Notes: generated by a model not told the origin, from the sequence alone. A stretch of 64,000 nucleotides of DNA from Sphingomonas sp. Leaf9 (GCF_001421355.1 NZ_LMKC01000003.1:558164-622163), one strand, 5' to 3'; positions 25,877 through 35,282 are shown, numbered from the stretch's first letter. Numbers and translations are program-made.

Positions 25877-27088
25877 ATGAAAGACAGGGTTCTGGTCACC
25901 GGCGCGAGCGTCGCCGGGGTCACGGCGGCATGGTGGCTGGCACGACAGGGCATTGCGGTCGATCTGGTCGAGCGGGCGGCGTTGTTTCGGACAGACGGAC
26001 AGAATGTCGATGTCCGCGGCGCGGGCCGTGCGGTGTTGCGGCGCATGGCACTGGAGCAGGCGGCGCTCGATCTCAGCACCGGCGAATATGGCACCGACCT
26101 CGTCAACAGCGACAACCAGCTGGTCGCACGCTTCGGCGTGGACGGGGACGGCGACCGGGGTCCTACCGCCGAACTGGAAATCCGCCGTGGCGACATCGCC
26201 CGGCTGATGTTCGACGATCTGGGCGACGGCGTGGACACGCGGTTCGGCGACCATGTCGCGGGCATCGTGCAGGACGATACCGGCGTCGATGTCACCTTCG
26301 CCAGCGGCCGCACCGGGCGCTATACGACGGTCATCGTCGCCGAGGGAGTTGGGTCGTCGTCGACGCGCGATATCGTTTTTCCTGGCGAGAACGATCCGCG
26401 CTGGATGGACATGACCGTCGCCTATTTCTCCGTCCCCCGCCGCGATCACGACGGCGACTATGCCCGGCTGTACAACACGACCGAGGGGCGCGGCGCGATC
26501 CTGAAGCCTGATCGGGAGGCGACGACGCTGGGCGTCTATATCGGCATGCAGGGCAAGGCCGACGGGACCGAACATTGGGATATCGATCGCCAGAAACGCC
26601 ATGTCCGCGAACGCTTCGCCGATGTCGGATGGGAATTGCCGCGCCTGCTCGACGCGATGGAGGCGACCGACGATTTCTATTACGACGTGATGCGACAGGT
26701 GCGGATGGAGCGGTGGTCGAACGGCCGCGTTTTCCTGACCGGCGATGCGGCATGGTGCCCGACCGGCATGTCGGGGATCGGCACGACACTGGCGATTGTC
26801 GGCAGCTATGTTCTGGTGGGTGAATTGTGTCGGCATGCCGATCCGAGGGCAGCCGCACAAGGCTATGAGACGGTGATGCGACCTTATGTCGACGAGGGTC
26901 AGGGCCTGCCCAGGATTGTGCCCCGGCTGCTGTGGCCGCACAGCCGGTTGGGCGTCGGCGCGCTGCGCGCCGCCGCCCGTGTCGTCAGCGCCGCACCGCT
27001 GCAAAAGCTGGTGACGGGCAACTTCGCGCGCGATGCGGAGAAGGTCGACCTGCCCGAATATTCGCTCGCGACTGCGCGGGTCAGGTGA
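25877..27088 (+). CDS. FAD-dependent monooxygenase (PHBH fold)
   Basis: A 403-residue class A flavoprotein monooxygenase. It has an N-terminal Rossmann segment VLVTGASVAGVTAAWWLA (the usual GxGxxG is G-A-S-V-A-G), a D-G-type middle motif (VIVAEGVGSSSTR) and a C-terminal FAD ribityl-binding region FLTGDAAWCPTGMSGIGTTLA. The start at 25877 follows GGAGG by nine bases; longer readings run into the MarR promoter. The family uses NAD(P)H and O2 to hydroxylate aromatics, and some members inactivate tetracyclines or rifamycins. It is divergent from a MarR regulator, which fits an inducible catabolic or detoxification role. The substrate is unknown. Confidence 0.88.
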   Translation: MKDRVLVTGASVAGVTAAWWLARQGIAVDLVERAALFRTDGQNVDVRGAGRAVLRRMALEQAALDLSTGEYGTDLVNSDNQLVARFGVDGDGDRGPTAELEIRRGDIARLMFDDLGDGVDTRFGDHVAGIVQDDTGVDVTFASGRTGRYTTVIVAEGVGSSSTRDIVFPGENDPRWMDMTVAYFSVPRRDHDGDYARLYNTTEGRGAILKPDREATTLGVYIGMQGKADGTEHWDIDRQKRHVRERFADVGWELPRLLDAMEATDDFYYDVMRQVRMERWSNGRVFLTGDAAWCPTGMSGIGTTLAIVGSYVLVGELCRHADPRAAAQGYETVMRPYVDEGQGLPRIVPRLLWPHSRLGVGALRAAARVVSAAPLQKLVTGNFARDAEKVDLPEYSLATARVR

Positions 27089-27093
27089 CGAGC

Positions 27094-27120
27094 GCCGGTC
27101 CCGGTAGCGCCGGGACCGGC
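27094..27120. terminator. Bidirectional hairpin between convergent genes
   Basis: GCCGGTCCCGG (27094-27104) and CCGGGACCGGC (27110-27120) form a perfect 11-bp GC-rich stem with the loop TAGCG. It lies 6 bases after the FAD monooxygenase stop and 8 bases after the stop of the convergent VOC gene. There is no T-tract, but position and strength favour a shared terminator or transcript-end stabiliser. Confidence 0.65.
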
Positions 27121-27128
27121 CCCCGCGA

Positions 27129-27542
27129 TCAGGCGGCCTGATAGAGTTCGATCAACATGCCTTCATTGTCGCGGATGAAGACCCAGCGGTCGCCGCTGCC
27201 GTCTGGCACGTCGCTGACCGGATAGGCCTGCTCGACCCCGTTCGCCACCAGTTCGGCCAGCGTCGCGTCGATATCGTCGACCAGGATCGCGAAATGGTTG
27301 ATCCCGCCGATCCGCAGGTTGCTCAGCGCCTCCTTGCGCTCCGGCGCGATCGGGGCGGCACCGTCGATCTGGAACAGTTCCAGCTTCACCGCGCCGCGCC
27401 CGATGAACGCGACCCGCGCACCGGGAAACCCGAAGGTCGACAGGACCGCAAATCCGAGATGGCGTTCATACCACGCGATCGTCGCATCGAGGTCCTGCAC
27501 GATGACGCCGATATGGTGAAGTGATTGCAGGCGCGAGGACAT
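27129..27542 (-). CDS. VOC-family (glyoxalase/dioxygenase fold) protein
   Basis: A 137-residue vicinal-oxygen-chelate protein with two beta-alpha-beta-beta-beta modules. Likely metal ligands are His in LHHIGVIV (8-9 region), Glu in VKLELFQ, His in INHFAILV and Glu in MLIELYQ, the normal H/E/H/E set. It resembles methylmalonyl-CoA epimerase- or glyoxalase-type proteins. The ATG at 27542 follows AAGGAA. It is convergent with the FAD monooxygenase and may share its regulator, since its promoter has a similar AT-rich element. Reaction unknown. Confidence 0.85.
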   Translation of the reverse strand: MSSRLQSLHHIGVIVQDLDATIAWYERHLGFAVLSTFGFPGARVAFIGRGAVKLELFQIDGAAPIAPERKEALSNLRIGGINHFAILVDDIDATLAELVANGVEQAYPVSDVPDGSGDRWVFIRDNEGMLIELYQAA

Positions 27543-27582
27543 GGCCGATATTCCTTTTGATGAGGGCCCGATCGCCCGCACA

Positions 27583-27610
27583 TTAATATCACTATCGATA
27601 TACTATTATG
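27583..27610. promoter_or_regulatory. AT-rich promoter/operator region of the VOC gene
   Basis: An AT-rich block containing the palindrome TATCGATA (27592-27599), flanked by ATATCA and CTATTA, lies about 45-65 bases before the VOC start. Read on the minus strand it contains GTGATAT, also present beside the candidate MarR operator at 25825. It could be a -10/-35 region overlapped by a regulator site. Evidence is compositional. Confidence 0.3.
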
Positions 27611-27640
27611 CAAGACGCTCGTGGCGAACCGTGCCGCACG

Positions 27641-28615
27641 TCACTTTGCCGGCCCGATTGGTGCGTCAGTCGCTGGGCGATGCGGCACGTGCGACGGTGC
27701 GCTCAGGCGGGTTGTGAGCCACCATGTAAAGGCGTCGAACCACCGGTCGCTCGGGGTCCGCTGTGGGCGAAGGTCGAAGCCATGCCCGCCGCGCTCATAC
27801 AGGTGCAGTTCCGCCGCTGCCCCCGCCCTCCGCCATGCCTGGTAGAGCAGGACCGGATCGTTCGGCTGATATTCGTCGTCGGCCGCTCCCGCGATGAATG
27901 CAGGTGGAGCATCGGCAGGCACCGGCGTGCGCAGGCCGCCATAGATAAAGCCGACGAAATCCGGACGCGACGCCACCTCGCCGATCGCCAGATCGGCCGC
28001 GAGATAGGCCCCGGCCGAGAAGCCGAGGATACCGACACGGCGGGGATCGATCCCCCATTCGGACGCGCGCTGCCGGACGATTGCCATCGCGCGCGCGCCA
28101 TCCTCGACCGCGTGCGGTTCGCCGGCGAAGCGCGGCATCTCGACCGGCATGCCGGTCTTCGCCCGCGACATGACGACGTCCATCTCCCTCATGTGGACGT
28201 CGGGCATCCGCATCGGCCCGTCGCCGCTCCGGATCGTCCGGTATTTCAGCACGAAGGCGGTAATGCCGCGCGCTGCCAGCGCCCGTGCCACCTCCGTCCC
28301 GCCAAAGGTATAGCCGAGCGCCACGAACCCGCCCCCCGGCGCAACGATCACTGCCGTGCCGTTGGTGCGACCGGGTGCAGGGCGATACAGCTCCAGCGTT
28401 GGTTCGCTCACGTCGTAGATCACCGTCTCGCCGTTCGGCAGTTGATCCCGCTGTTCGGGCACACCGAGCGAGGGCACGCTGCCTTTGGGGTAAAGCGGGA
28501 TGACCGTCCCGTTGGTCGCCGGCATCTGCGCGCTTGCGATCGTCGCCAACGGCACGGCCGTTACCGCCAGGCTCGCCAGCGTGATGGAACGCCATACGGG
28601 GCGTACCACGGTCAT
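27641..28615 (-). CDS. Alpha/beta-hydrolase, glycan/xylan acetylesterase-like (exported)
   Basis: A 324-residue esterase with signal peptide (~1-29, ending ASAQ). It has the oxyanion segment VAPGGGFVAL, the nucleophile in GILGFSAGAYLA, the acid in GAADDEYQP and the base in ERGGHGFDL, a complete Ser-Asp-His set of the BD-FAE/acetylesterase-like group. The ATG at 28615 overlaps the stop of the siderophore-type TBDR as ATGA, so both are translated from one message. Possible roles are trimming an ester from the imported ligand in the periplasm, or opening an ester-bonded chelator. The first is favoured by family, the second by the receptor type; neither is proven. Confidence 0.87.
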   Translation of the reverse strand: MTVVRPVWRSITLASLAVTAVPLATIASAQMPATNGTVIPLYPKGSVPSLGVPEQRDQLPNGETVIYDVSEPTLELYRPAPGRTNGTAVIVAPGGGFVALGYTFGGTEVARALAARGITAFVLKYRTIRSGDGPMRMPDVHMREMDVVMSRAKTGMPVEMPRFAGEPHAVEDGARAMAIVRQRASEWGIDPRRVGILGFSAGAYLAADLAIGEVASRPDFVGFIYGGLRTPVPADAPPAFIAGAADDEYQPNDPVLLYQAWRRAGAAAELHLYERGGHGFDLRPQRTPSDRWFDAFTWWLTTRLSAPSHVPHRPATDAPIGPAK

Positions 28616-30738
28616 ATCCGCACCTTCAGCGTGACATAGGCCGATCGGGGCTGGTTGGGCGCGACGACCGGATAGCCGAGATAGAAATAGGGATCGAAGG
28701 CCCGGCGGTTCCCGAGGTTGACCACCGACGCGCCCAACGTGAACCGCCCGACGTCGTAGGATGCCTGCGCGTCGATCGCGGCATAGCCCGGTACCGCGAT
28801 TGTATTCGGCAGCGTCAATCCGCGCGCGGTAAAGGCACTGATGCCGGCACCTACGCCCAAGCCCTTCGCCGGACCATGCAGCACCCGGTAGCGGGCCGCG
28901 ACACGCCCGCTGCTCCTGGGCACGCGGATCAGCCGGTCGCCAGGTGCCACGCCGTCGTCGCGGGTGTCGGTGTAGGCGTAATTGGCGAGCAGCGAGAAGG
29001 CCGGCGTCGGCTCCCACACCATGTCCAACTCGACGCCGCGGGCGCGTTGCCGTCCGCTCTGGACGTAGAAGCCGACATTGGCGGGATCGGCGGTGACGAC
29101 GTTGTCGTGGGTCTGGCGGAACACGGCGATGGTGCCGGACAGGCCGGTGCCGGCCAGCGCCAGCTTCACGCCGCCCTCGATGTTGCTCGACGTCTCCGGC
29201 ACCGGCGACACCGTGCCGATGAAACCGAACGGCGCGCGGAACGCGGTCGCATAGCCCGCGAACAGCGCGACGCCCTTCCCCACGTCGAGGGTCGCGCCGA
29301 TCCGGGGCGAGAGGTGCGTGTAGGTCTTGTCGTTGGCGACGCCGATGTTGCTGTTCTCGACGAACTTGAGCGAGGTCAGGCGCAAGCCCCCGGTCAGATG
29401 GAGCGGGCCATAGGTCGCCTGATCTTGGACATAGCCGGCGAACGTGGTGAAGCGATCGTCGGTGTAGGAATTGACCGGCAGCTGCGGGGTATACCGCAAA
29501 TCATAGCTGGGATTGGACAGGTCGATCGTGCCCGAGGGGCTTTCGCTGACGAACAGCCCCATCGCGCTGTAGAAGCTGGTCCAGTCGTAATTGGCCCCGA
29601 CGAGCAGCTTGTGCGTCCCGCCCAGCAGATCGACGTCACCGGACAGGTTCGCATCGACCGTCGCCTCTTTCGTGCGGTTGCGCATGGTGATCGGGAACAC
29701 GTCGTAGAGCGGAGCGACGGTGCCCGTGGGGAAGAGACCCGGATAGACGAAGCTGCCCTGTTCATCGATCACGCTCGAATAATTGCGCCCGCTCACCGTC
29801 AGCTTTAGACGATCCGAGAAGGCGTGGCGCAGTGTCGCCTGCCCCATGCGGATATCGTTGGTCGTCAGCGGCTGATCGATCGGCGAGCCGGGAAAGGCAT
29901 TGCGATCGATCGTACCGGCCAGCGCCGCATCGGCGGGCAGGCCGGAATATTCGAGATTGCGGCGACGGCCGAACTGCCCCTGGAGCAGCAGATCGGTTGC
30001 CGGATCGATCCGGACCGAAAGGCTGGGCTGCACGGACCAGCGGTTGCCATGCACCTTGTCGATCCAGCTATCGTTGCTTTGATACTCGCCGGTGATCCGC
30101 GCCGCGATCCCGTCCGCGAGCGGCACGTTGATGTCGCCGTGAGGGTTCCAGGTCAAAAAGCTCCCGGCACGCATCGCCAGATACCCGCCTAGCTTGTCGT
30201 TCGGCCGGACGCTTTCGAGGTTGATGACCCCGCCCAGCGGCGTGCCGATGCCGCCTCCGTAGAGCGTGGCGGTCGGGCCTTTCAGGACATCGATCCGCTC
30301 GATGCCGACGAGGCTGTTGGGATCATAGGCCTGCTGGTTGCCGGCAAAGACCGACAGCCCATCGAGATACACTTCCGCAGGGAAGCCACGGACGATCGGC
30401 GGAATGAACAGCACTTCGTCCGAACGCGTCGGGGTGACGCCCGAGACGTTCACCAGCGCGGCGCCCAGCGTGCGGCGATCCTGCTCCTCGATCAGCGTAC
30501 GGGTCAGCACCTGGACCGACTGCGGCACCTGGATCAGCGGCGTGTCGGTGCGCGTGGCCGCGCTTGTCTCGGGAGCCGCATAGCCGTCACGGGTGCCCGT
30601 GACGATGATCTCGCCGGTCCAGCTTTGCGATGTAGCGACGTCGGTTGAAGGAGAGGTGTCCTGGGTCTGTGCGGCAGCCGGCATCGCCAGCAGCAGGCAG
30701 GGCGCAGCGGCACCCGCCAGAAGTTGTATTCGAGACAT
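28612..30738 (-). CDS. TonB-dependent receptor 2 (siderophore-type)
   Basis: A 708-residue receptor with signal peptide (~1-24), TonB box/plug start GEIIVTGTRDGY, IQVPQSVQVLTRTLIEEQ and IDVLKGPTATLYGGG-type plug motifs. The P-x-S-V-Q/x-V-L-T-R/x segment is typical of TonB-dependent siderophore receptors. The barrel ends AYVTLKVRI. The start at 30738 follows AAAGG; an extended reading adds 19 unconvincing residues. It is downstream of a DUF2946 gene and overlaps the esterase gene. The import cargo is probably a metal chelate, though such receptors also carry non-metal ligands. Confidence 0.92.
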   Translation of the reverse strand: MSRIQLLAGAAAPCLLLAMPAAAQTQDTSPSTDVATSQSWTGEIIVTGTRDGYAAPETSAATRTDTPLIQVPQSVQVLTRTLIEEQDRRTLGAALVNVSGVTPTRSDEVLFIPPIVRGFPAEVYLDGLSVFAGNQQAYDPNSLVGIERIDVLKGPTATLYGGGIGTPLGGVINLESVRPNDKLGGYLAMRAGSFLTWNPHGDINVPLADGIAARITGEYQSNDSWIDKVHGNRWSVQPSLSVRIDPATDLLLQGQFGRRRNLEYSGLPADAALAGTIDRNAFPGSPIDQPLTTNDIRMGQATLRHAFSDRLKLTVSGRNYSSVIDEQGSFVYPGLFPTGTVAPLYDVFPITMRNRTKEATVDANLSGDVDLLGGTHKLLVGANYDWTSFYSAMGLFVSESPSGTIDLSNPSYDLRYTPQLPVNSYTDDRFTTFAGYVQDQATYGPLHLTGGLRLTSLKFVENSNIGVANDKTYTHLSPRIGATLDVGKGVALFAGYATAFRAPFGFIGTVSPVPETSSNIEGGVKLALAGTGLSGTIAVFRQTHDNVVTADPANVGFYVQSGRQRARGVELDMVWEPTPAFSLLANYAYTDTRDDGVAPGDRLIRVPRSSGRVAARYRVLHGPAKGLGVGAGISAFTARGLTLPNTIAVPGYAAIDAQASYDVGRFTLGASVVNLGNRRAFDPYFYLGYPVVAPNQPRSAYVTLKVRI

Positions 30739-30823
30739 GAGAGATACCTTTGACCAGCCCGATGCCTGATGGCGCGGGCCGCAATGCATGGTCACGCCGG
30801 ATGAAGCGGCGCGGAATGACGGG

Positions 30824-31234
30824 TCAGAGGTAGGCCGGTGGTCCCCGAAGCGGAGGGCGTAGATATGCCGGACGTGAGGGTGCCGGCGGGATGGTCGCGA
30901 TTAGCCCGAGGGCCAGGATAAAGACGATCAGCGCAGCGAGCTGGACGGGATCGATCGCCCCCAGCATCGCGGCCGACAGCCCCGAGAAGGCGCAGGGCAT
31001 CTCCGCCTTGCCATGATCCTTTGACTTGCCGTGATCGGGCATGTCGCCATGCATCCCCGGCATTTCCATCGTCATTGCACGCGGAGCGGTGCCGGAGCAG
31101 ATGGTGATGGCAAAATGCCCGGACGCGTTGTTGATCATGTACCCGGTCGGCACCAGCAGCTTCAGCAGCAGCGTGGCCGCGCAGATCAGCACGGCCAGAT
31201 GGCGTTGCGCCAAAAGGTGCCTGATCGCCTGCAC
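30824..31234 (-). CDS. DUF2946-family small membrane protein (GTG start)
   Basis: A 136-residue protein with an N-terminal hydrophobic segment containing LLLKLLVPTGYMI, a histidine/methionine-rich middle (MPGMHGDMPDHGKSKDHGK), two cysteines (ICSGT and MPCAFSG), a second membrane segment, and a proline-rich tail ending LRGPPAYL. This layout matches the DUF2946 family, which is often encoded next to TonB receptors and metal genes. The His/Met-rich loop, probably periplasmic, could bind copper or another metal. It lies 85 bases upstream of the siderophore-type TBDR on the same strand. Function is not established. Confidence 0.78.
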   Translation of the reverse strand: MQAIRHLLAQRHLAVLICAATLLLKLLVPTGYMINNASGHFAITICSGTAPRAMTMEMPGMHGDMPDHGKSKDHGKAEMPCAFSGLSAAMLGAIDPVQLAALIVFILALGLIATIPPAPSRPAYLRPPLRGPPAYL

Positions 31235-31489
31235 GCGCGCTAACTACCTGTATCGATGGACAGTGTCACTGAGACAATCCGCCCTACCAGAGACGTACGC
31301 CTTAGCCGTCTTTTGCACAGATGCGGCGGCCCGCGCGGCTAAAGGCCGAACCGACCGTTCCCAGGACAAGCATCATCTCCCCGGTTGTAGCGCTCGGGAA
31401 AGAACTAGGACTCCCTATCCGCCTTGACGCAGGGGCAATCGGCGGCCGGTGCGATGCGAGGTTGCCCCGAACCGCACCGGCGACGTGTA
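31235..31489. other. 255-base intergenic region upstream of the DUF2946 gene
   Basis: No gene is supported. It should hold the promoter for the DUF2946-TBDR-esterase unit. I looked for a Fur-like 19-bp AT-rich dyad and saw none. The right end lies just beyond the stop of TBDR 3. Confidence 0.35.
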
Positions 31490-34192
31490 TCACCACTTCT
31501 TCGACAGGTTGATCGCGATGATCCGTCCCAACGCGCTGGAATAGGTCGGATCGTACCCGTTCGTCAGGTCGGCATCAGGCGGGTCGCGATCGAACAGGTT
31601 GCGCACGTTGACCCCCAGTCGCAGGTCGCGGGAGAAGCTGTGCGGGTCACCGTCGAAGCTGTAGCCGATATCGAGGTCGAAGGTGTCGTAGGCCCCGATC
31701 CGACCGACCAGCGAACTGTTGATATTCCGGTACGGGCCGACATGGTTCCAGTTGACGGTGGCCGCTGCGCCGCCGCTGCGCCAGCCCAGGCTGCCGCGCA
31801 TCTGGAATTCGACGGGAAAGCCCAGTTGGTTCTTGCTCTCAAGCAAGGCACCACCGGTTTCCCCCGTCTTGTAGGTCAGGAAATAGGTACCGTTCGCCCC
31901 GAGGGTGAAGGTACCGGCATTCGCGGTCTCCAGCGACCAGGTTGCCTGTAGATCGATCCCCTCGGCCTGCACCACCCCGACATTCGTCCGGCGAGCATCG
32001 ATCAGCGCGAGCGTGGGATCGGCGAAATTGAGCGCCGGCGACGCGCTGAAACCGCTGTTCGCGAAGGTCTGTCGCAAGGTGTTGAAGGCGGGGGTACCGG
32101 CCAGCCCGACAAAGCCGGCATAGCGCGTCGGATTGTTGAGGTAGAGGAAAAGTCGACCGAAGCCATCGACGATCTGGTTGGTATAATCGATGTTGAAATA
32201 GGTGCTGCTGATCTTCAGTCCCGGTATGCCCCGCGGGGCAACGTCGACCCCGGCGCTCCAGGTGGTTGCCGTCTCGGGCCGCAAATTGGGATTGCCGCCA
32301 GCCAGCAGCGCGGCATAGACGAAGGTGCCGTTGGCAAGGGGCGCGGGGAACTGATAGATGCCCGCCCCGCTCGACAGCGCATCGTTTTCCGACAGGCCGG
32401 GCGCGCGGAACGACGTGCCATAGCTGCCCCGGATCGTCAGCCCTTCGATCGGGCTCCAGTTGGCGCCGAACTTGGGATTGGTCGTCGAGCCGAAGTCGCT
32501 ATATTCTTCCCAGCGCAGCGCCCCGGTGAGATCAAGCCGGTGAAATCCCGGCACGGCATTGCCGCTGCCGAACACCGGGACGACCAGTTCGCCATAGACC
32601 GCCTTGACGCTGCGGCTGTTGCTGGAACCCGATGTGCCGGGCTGACCATTGACCGGGCTGCTGCTGATGAAGGTGCCATCCAGACGCTCGTCGCGATATT
32701 CGCCGCCGACCGCGATGCGAACCGCGCCACCGGGCAACGTGAACAGCGCGCCGTCAACCGTCCCTTCCAGCGTCTTGAGCGTGCTTTGCCCGGTCACGTT
32801 GAAACGGCCGCTGGTCACGAGTGCAATCGTCGCAGCATTGTTGCCGGCAGCACCGGTGAACAGGTTGAGCGCGGTCGCCGGATTGGTGTCGAGCAGCGAC
32901 TGGTTCAGGAAGAAATTGTTGACCTGCGTGCGATCGGTATTGTCGCGGCCCCGGCCATAGGACCCTGACAGCTGTAGCCGGAAACCGCCCAGTCGCGCCT
33001 CCGCGCCCACGATCCCCTGATAGGTTTCGGTTTCGATCCTGGTGCGGCCGGACGGAAACGCCTGCAACAGCCCGGAGAACAGCACCGGCGTGCCCGCCGC
33101 CACCCCGGTCGGGCGGAACGGGTTGCCGGTCGGTACCGTGACGGCATTGAGGCTAAGCGCTTCGAACTGTTCGGAATTGCGGGCGCTGTAGAAGCCTTGC
33201 GAGAAGATCTTGATCCGGTCGGCCACTTCCTGCTCGGCATAGCCGAACAGGCTGGTCCGCTCGGTTTCGGGGATCAGATAGGCCAGCTTGGCGCTGTCGC
33301 AGCTGTTTTGCCCTGCGGCCAGATTGCCAAGCGACAGCCCGGTGCCGCTGCCTGCGGGCACGCGATATGCCGTGCCGCCGATCGTCAGCGTTCCGGGCAC
33401 ACCGCAATTGGTGGTCAGGCCGTTCGCGCCGCCGAACCGGCGGCGGTCGCTGGATACGAAATCCCGGTCGCTGCCGCGCAGCGCCGAGTTCCAGATGCGG
33501 TCCACCGCGAACATCGCATGGCCGCTGCCCCAGCCACCGCCGACCACCCCGCCCGTCTGATAATCCCAGTATCCATCGGCTGAGCCGACACGGAAGCTGA
33601 CCTCCGCCCCGTCCAGATTCTTGCGCGGGATCAGGTTGATGACACCGGCCACGGCATCGGAGCCGTAGATGGCGGACGCACCGTCGGCGATGACTTCGAC
33701 CCGTTCCAGCGCCAGCGGCGGAATGAACGACGGGTCGACCAGCTGACCCTGCGTGCCCTGTGTCGGTACGCGGTGGCCATCGATGATCGTCAACGTCGCC
33801 GTCGGGCCGATGCCGCGCAGATTGGGGGCGCTGGCCCGGCTGATGTTCGACGGTGCGGCCGCGCCCGACGACCCTTCGGCATTGATGCCGATCGCCGCGA
33901 TCTGCGGCACCTGGCGCAGTACGTCCGCCGTGGTGGTGGCACCCGCCGCCTGTATCTCGTCGCGACCAAGCGCGACCACGCTGGAACCGACCGGCGCCGT
34001 TCCCCGGATGCGCGATCCGGTAACGACGATATCCTCCAGCGCCGCATCCTCGGCGGCTTGGGCGTCGCTCGCGTTCGGGGCGACCGGTTCGGCCACCTGC
34101 GCGATCGCCGGGAAAGCGAGAGCGAGCGACAGCGCGCTGCCGGCCACGCGAACGGCAAGCACGGCTTTAGGTTTCGGCATCCGATGGATCAC
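31490..34192 (-). CDS. TonB-dependent receptor 3 (LacI/P450 locus)
   Basis: A ~900-residue outer-membrane receptor with signal peptide ending AFPAIAQ, plug start DIVVTGSRIRG, NLRGIGPTATLTIIDGHRV and VIADGASAIYGSDAVAGVINL, and a barrel ending INLSKKW. It is of the same plug type as receptor 1. Two starts compete: a GTG at 34192 with GGGAG seven bases upstream (used here) and an ATG at 34180 without a ribosome site. The gene follows the membrane-protein gene by 64 bases on the same strand, so the order P450, membrane protein, TBDR is probably one transcript under the LacI operator at 36477. The ligand is unknown. Confidence 0.92.
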   Translation of the reverse strand: MIHRMPKPKAVLAVRVAGSALSLALAFPAIAQVAEPVAPNASDAQAAEDAALEDIVVTGSRIRGTAPVGSSVVALGRDEIQAAGATTTADVLRQVPQIAAIGINAEGSSGAAAPSNISRASAPNLRGIGPTATLTIIDGHRVPTQGTQGQLVDPSFIPPLALERVEVIADGASAIYGSDAVAGVINLIPRKNLDGAEVSFRVGSADGYWDYQTGGVVGGGWGSGHAMFAVDRIWNSALRGSDRDFVSSDRRRFGGANGLTTNCGVPGTLTIGGTAYRVPAGSGTGLSLGNLAAGQNSCDSAKLAYLIPETERTSLFGYAEQEVADRIKIFSQGFYSARNSEQFEALSLNAVTVPTGNPFRPTGVAAGTPVLFSGLLQAFPSGRTRIETETYQGIVGAEARLGGFRLQLSGSYGRGRDNTDRTQVNNFFLNQSLLDTNPATALNLFTGAAGNNAATIALVTSGRFNVTGQSTLKTLEGTVDGALFTLPGGAVRIAVGGEYRDERLDGTFISSSPVNGQPGTSGSSNSRSVKAVYGELVVPVFGSGNAVPGFHRLDLTGALRWEEYSDFGSTTNPKFGANWSPIEGLTIRGSYGTSFRAPGLSENDALSSGAGIYQFPAPLANGTFVYAALLAGGNPNLRPETATTWSAGVDVAPRGIPGLKISSTYFNIDYTNQIVDGFGRLFLYLNNPTRYAGFVGLAGTPAFNTLRQTFANSGFSASPALNFADPTLALIDARRTNVGVVQAEGIDLQATWSLETANAGTFTLGANGTYFLTYKTGETGGALLESKNQLGFPVEFQMRGSLGWRSGGAAATVNWNHVGPYRNINSSLVGRIGAYDTFDLDIGYSFDGDPHSFSRDLRLGVNVRNLFDRDPPDADLTNGYDPTYSSALGRIIAINLSKKW

Positions 34193-34256
34193 GACAATTC
34201 TCCCATGTTGCGCCTGCGCGTCTGTCGCGCGCTGGCAATTTGACGATCGGTTGGTG

Positions 34257-35282
34257 TCAGGTGGCCCGGGCCGCACTGCGTCGCGCTTGCCACCGGGGGG
34301 CGAGTGACAGCAGCACGATGGCGGCGATCAACAGGCCGGCGCCCGCGAGTTCGGCTCCACTGGGCGCCCGCATGCCCCATCCGGCGGCCAGGATCAGCGC
34401 GGCGACGACGCCCGCGACCAGGCTCGATGCCCGTTCCAGCGGTACGCAATAGGCGTTTTCGCGGGGATCGAGCAGGATGATGACCGAGAAGATCGATACG
34501 ATCGTCAGCGTGACCGCGATGAAGATCAGCCAGGGCAGCGACGCATCGAACCAGATATCGACGAAGCCGAAGCGCAGTTCATTCGCTTGGTCGCCCAGCC
34601 CCGCCGCCGAAAGCCCGGCGAGGATCACGATCGACATCGGCAGGGCGAAGATCTTTTCCTCGACGAAATAGCGGCGGACATCGGCCGGATTGCCGGTCTT
34701 GCCGACCGCCGTCATCACCGACAGGCGAATGAAATAGCCGAGCGTGTAGAGAATGACCGTCACGATCGCGAGCGGCGGCATGGCGAACCCGCCCCGGCTG
34801 TAGAGCGTCGTCAGCAGCGCGATGCCCACGATACCGATCGCCGCCCAGCTCCACCAGCGCACCCGCCGCCCGAACATCAGGTCGATGATCGGCGCGATCA
34901 GGAGGACGTCGCCCCGCATCAGCAGCTGGATGAAAGGGATGCTGACCCCTTCGAACGTGTAGGACAGCGGCACCGTGAAGATGATGCACGCGGTCCCTAC
35001 CCCCGACAGCAGCGTGAACCGGGTCGGCACGGGCACGCGGAGGCCCAGGATGCGAACGCCGTGGGCGTCGCGGTGCCAGCCCGATACCCAGATAAAGGCA
35101 TAGGTCAGGGCGAGGTTCAGGATCAGCGTCGCCGGCAGCGTCTCCAGCCCGGTCAGCGGGCGCCCCAATCCGGGATGCGGCACCCGCGTCAGCACCGCCG
35201 TCACCAGGATGTTGGGGAGATAGGCGAGGAAATACAGCAGGATATAGCCCTCGATCGGGATCCTGCGGCGCGGCGCGGTCAT
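34257..35282 (-). CDS. Multi-spanning membrane protein, EamA/DMT-permease-like
   Basis: A 341-residue inner-membrane protein with about 10 hydrophobic segments in two halves, as in drug/metabolite transporters of the EamA type. The end of the first half, IQLLMRGDVLLIAPIIDL followed by MFGRRVRWWSW, resembles the R-G-x-x-x-x-A-P-x-x-D segment of some DMT-like proteins. Its start overlaps the stop of the P450 gene (ATGA), so the two are coupled, and the TBDR follows. It may export or import the P450 substrate or product. The family assignment is tentative; I recognise no signature beyond overall layout. Confidence 0.65.
   Translation of the reverse strand: MTAPRRRIPIEGYILLYFLAYLPNILVTAVLTRVPHPGLGRPLTGLETLPATLILNLALTYAFIWVSGWHRDAHGVRILGLRVPVPTRFTLLSGVGTACIIFTVPLSYTFEGVSIPFIQLLMRGDVLLIAPIIDLMFGRRVRWWSWAAIGIVGIALLTTLYSRGGFAMPPLAIVTVILYTLGYFIRLSVMTAVGKTGNPADVRRYFVEEKIFALPMSIVILAGLSAAGLGDQANELRFGFVDIWFDASLPWLIFIAVTLTIVSIFSVIILLDPRENAYCVPLERASSLVAGVVAALILAAGWGMRAPSGAELAGAGLLIAAIVLLSLAPRWQARRSAARAT

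Noticed and set aside
31302..31496. 64-codon minus-strand frame before the DUF2946 promoter
   Set aside because: No motif, no ribosome site; it overlaps the TBDR 3 end.
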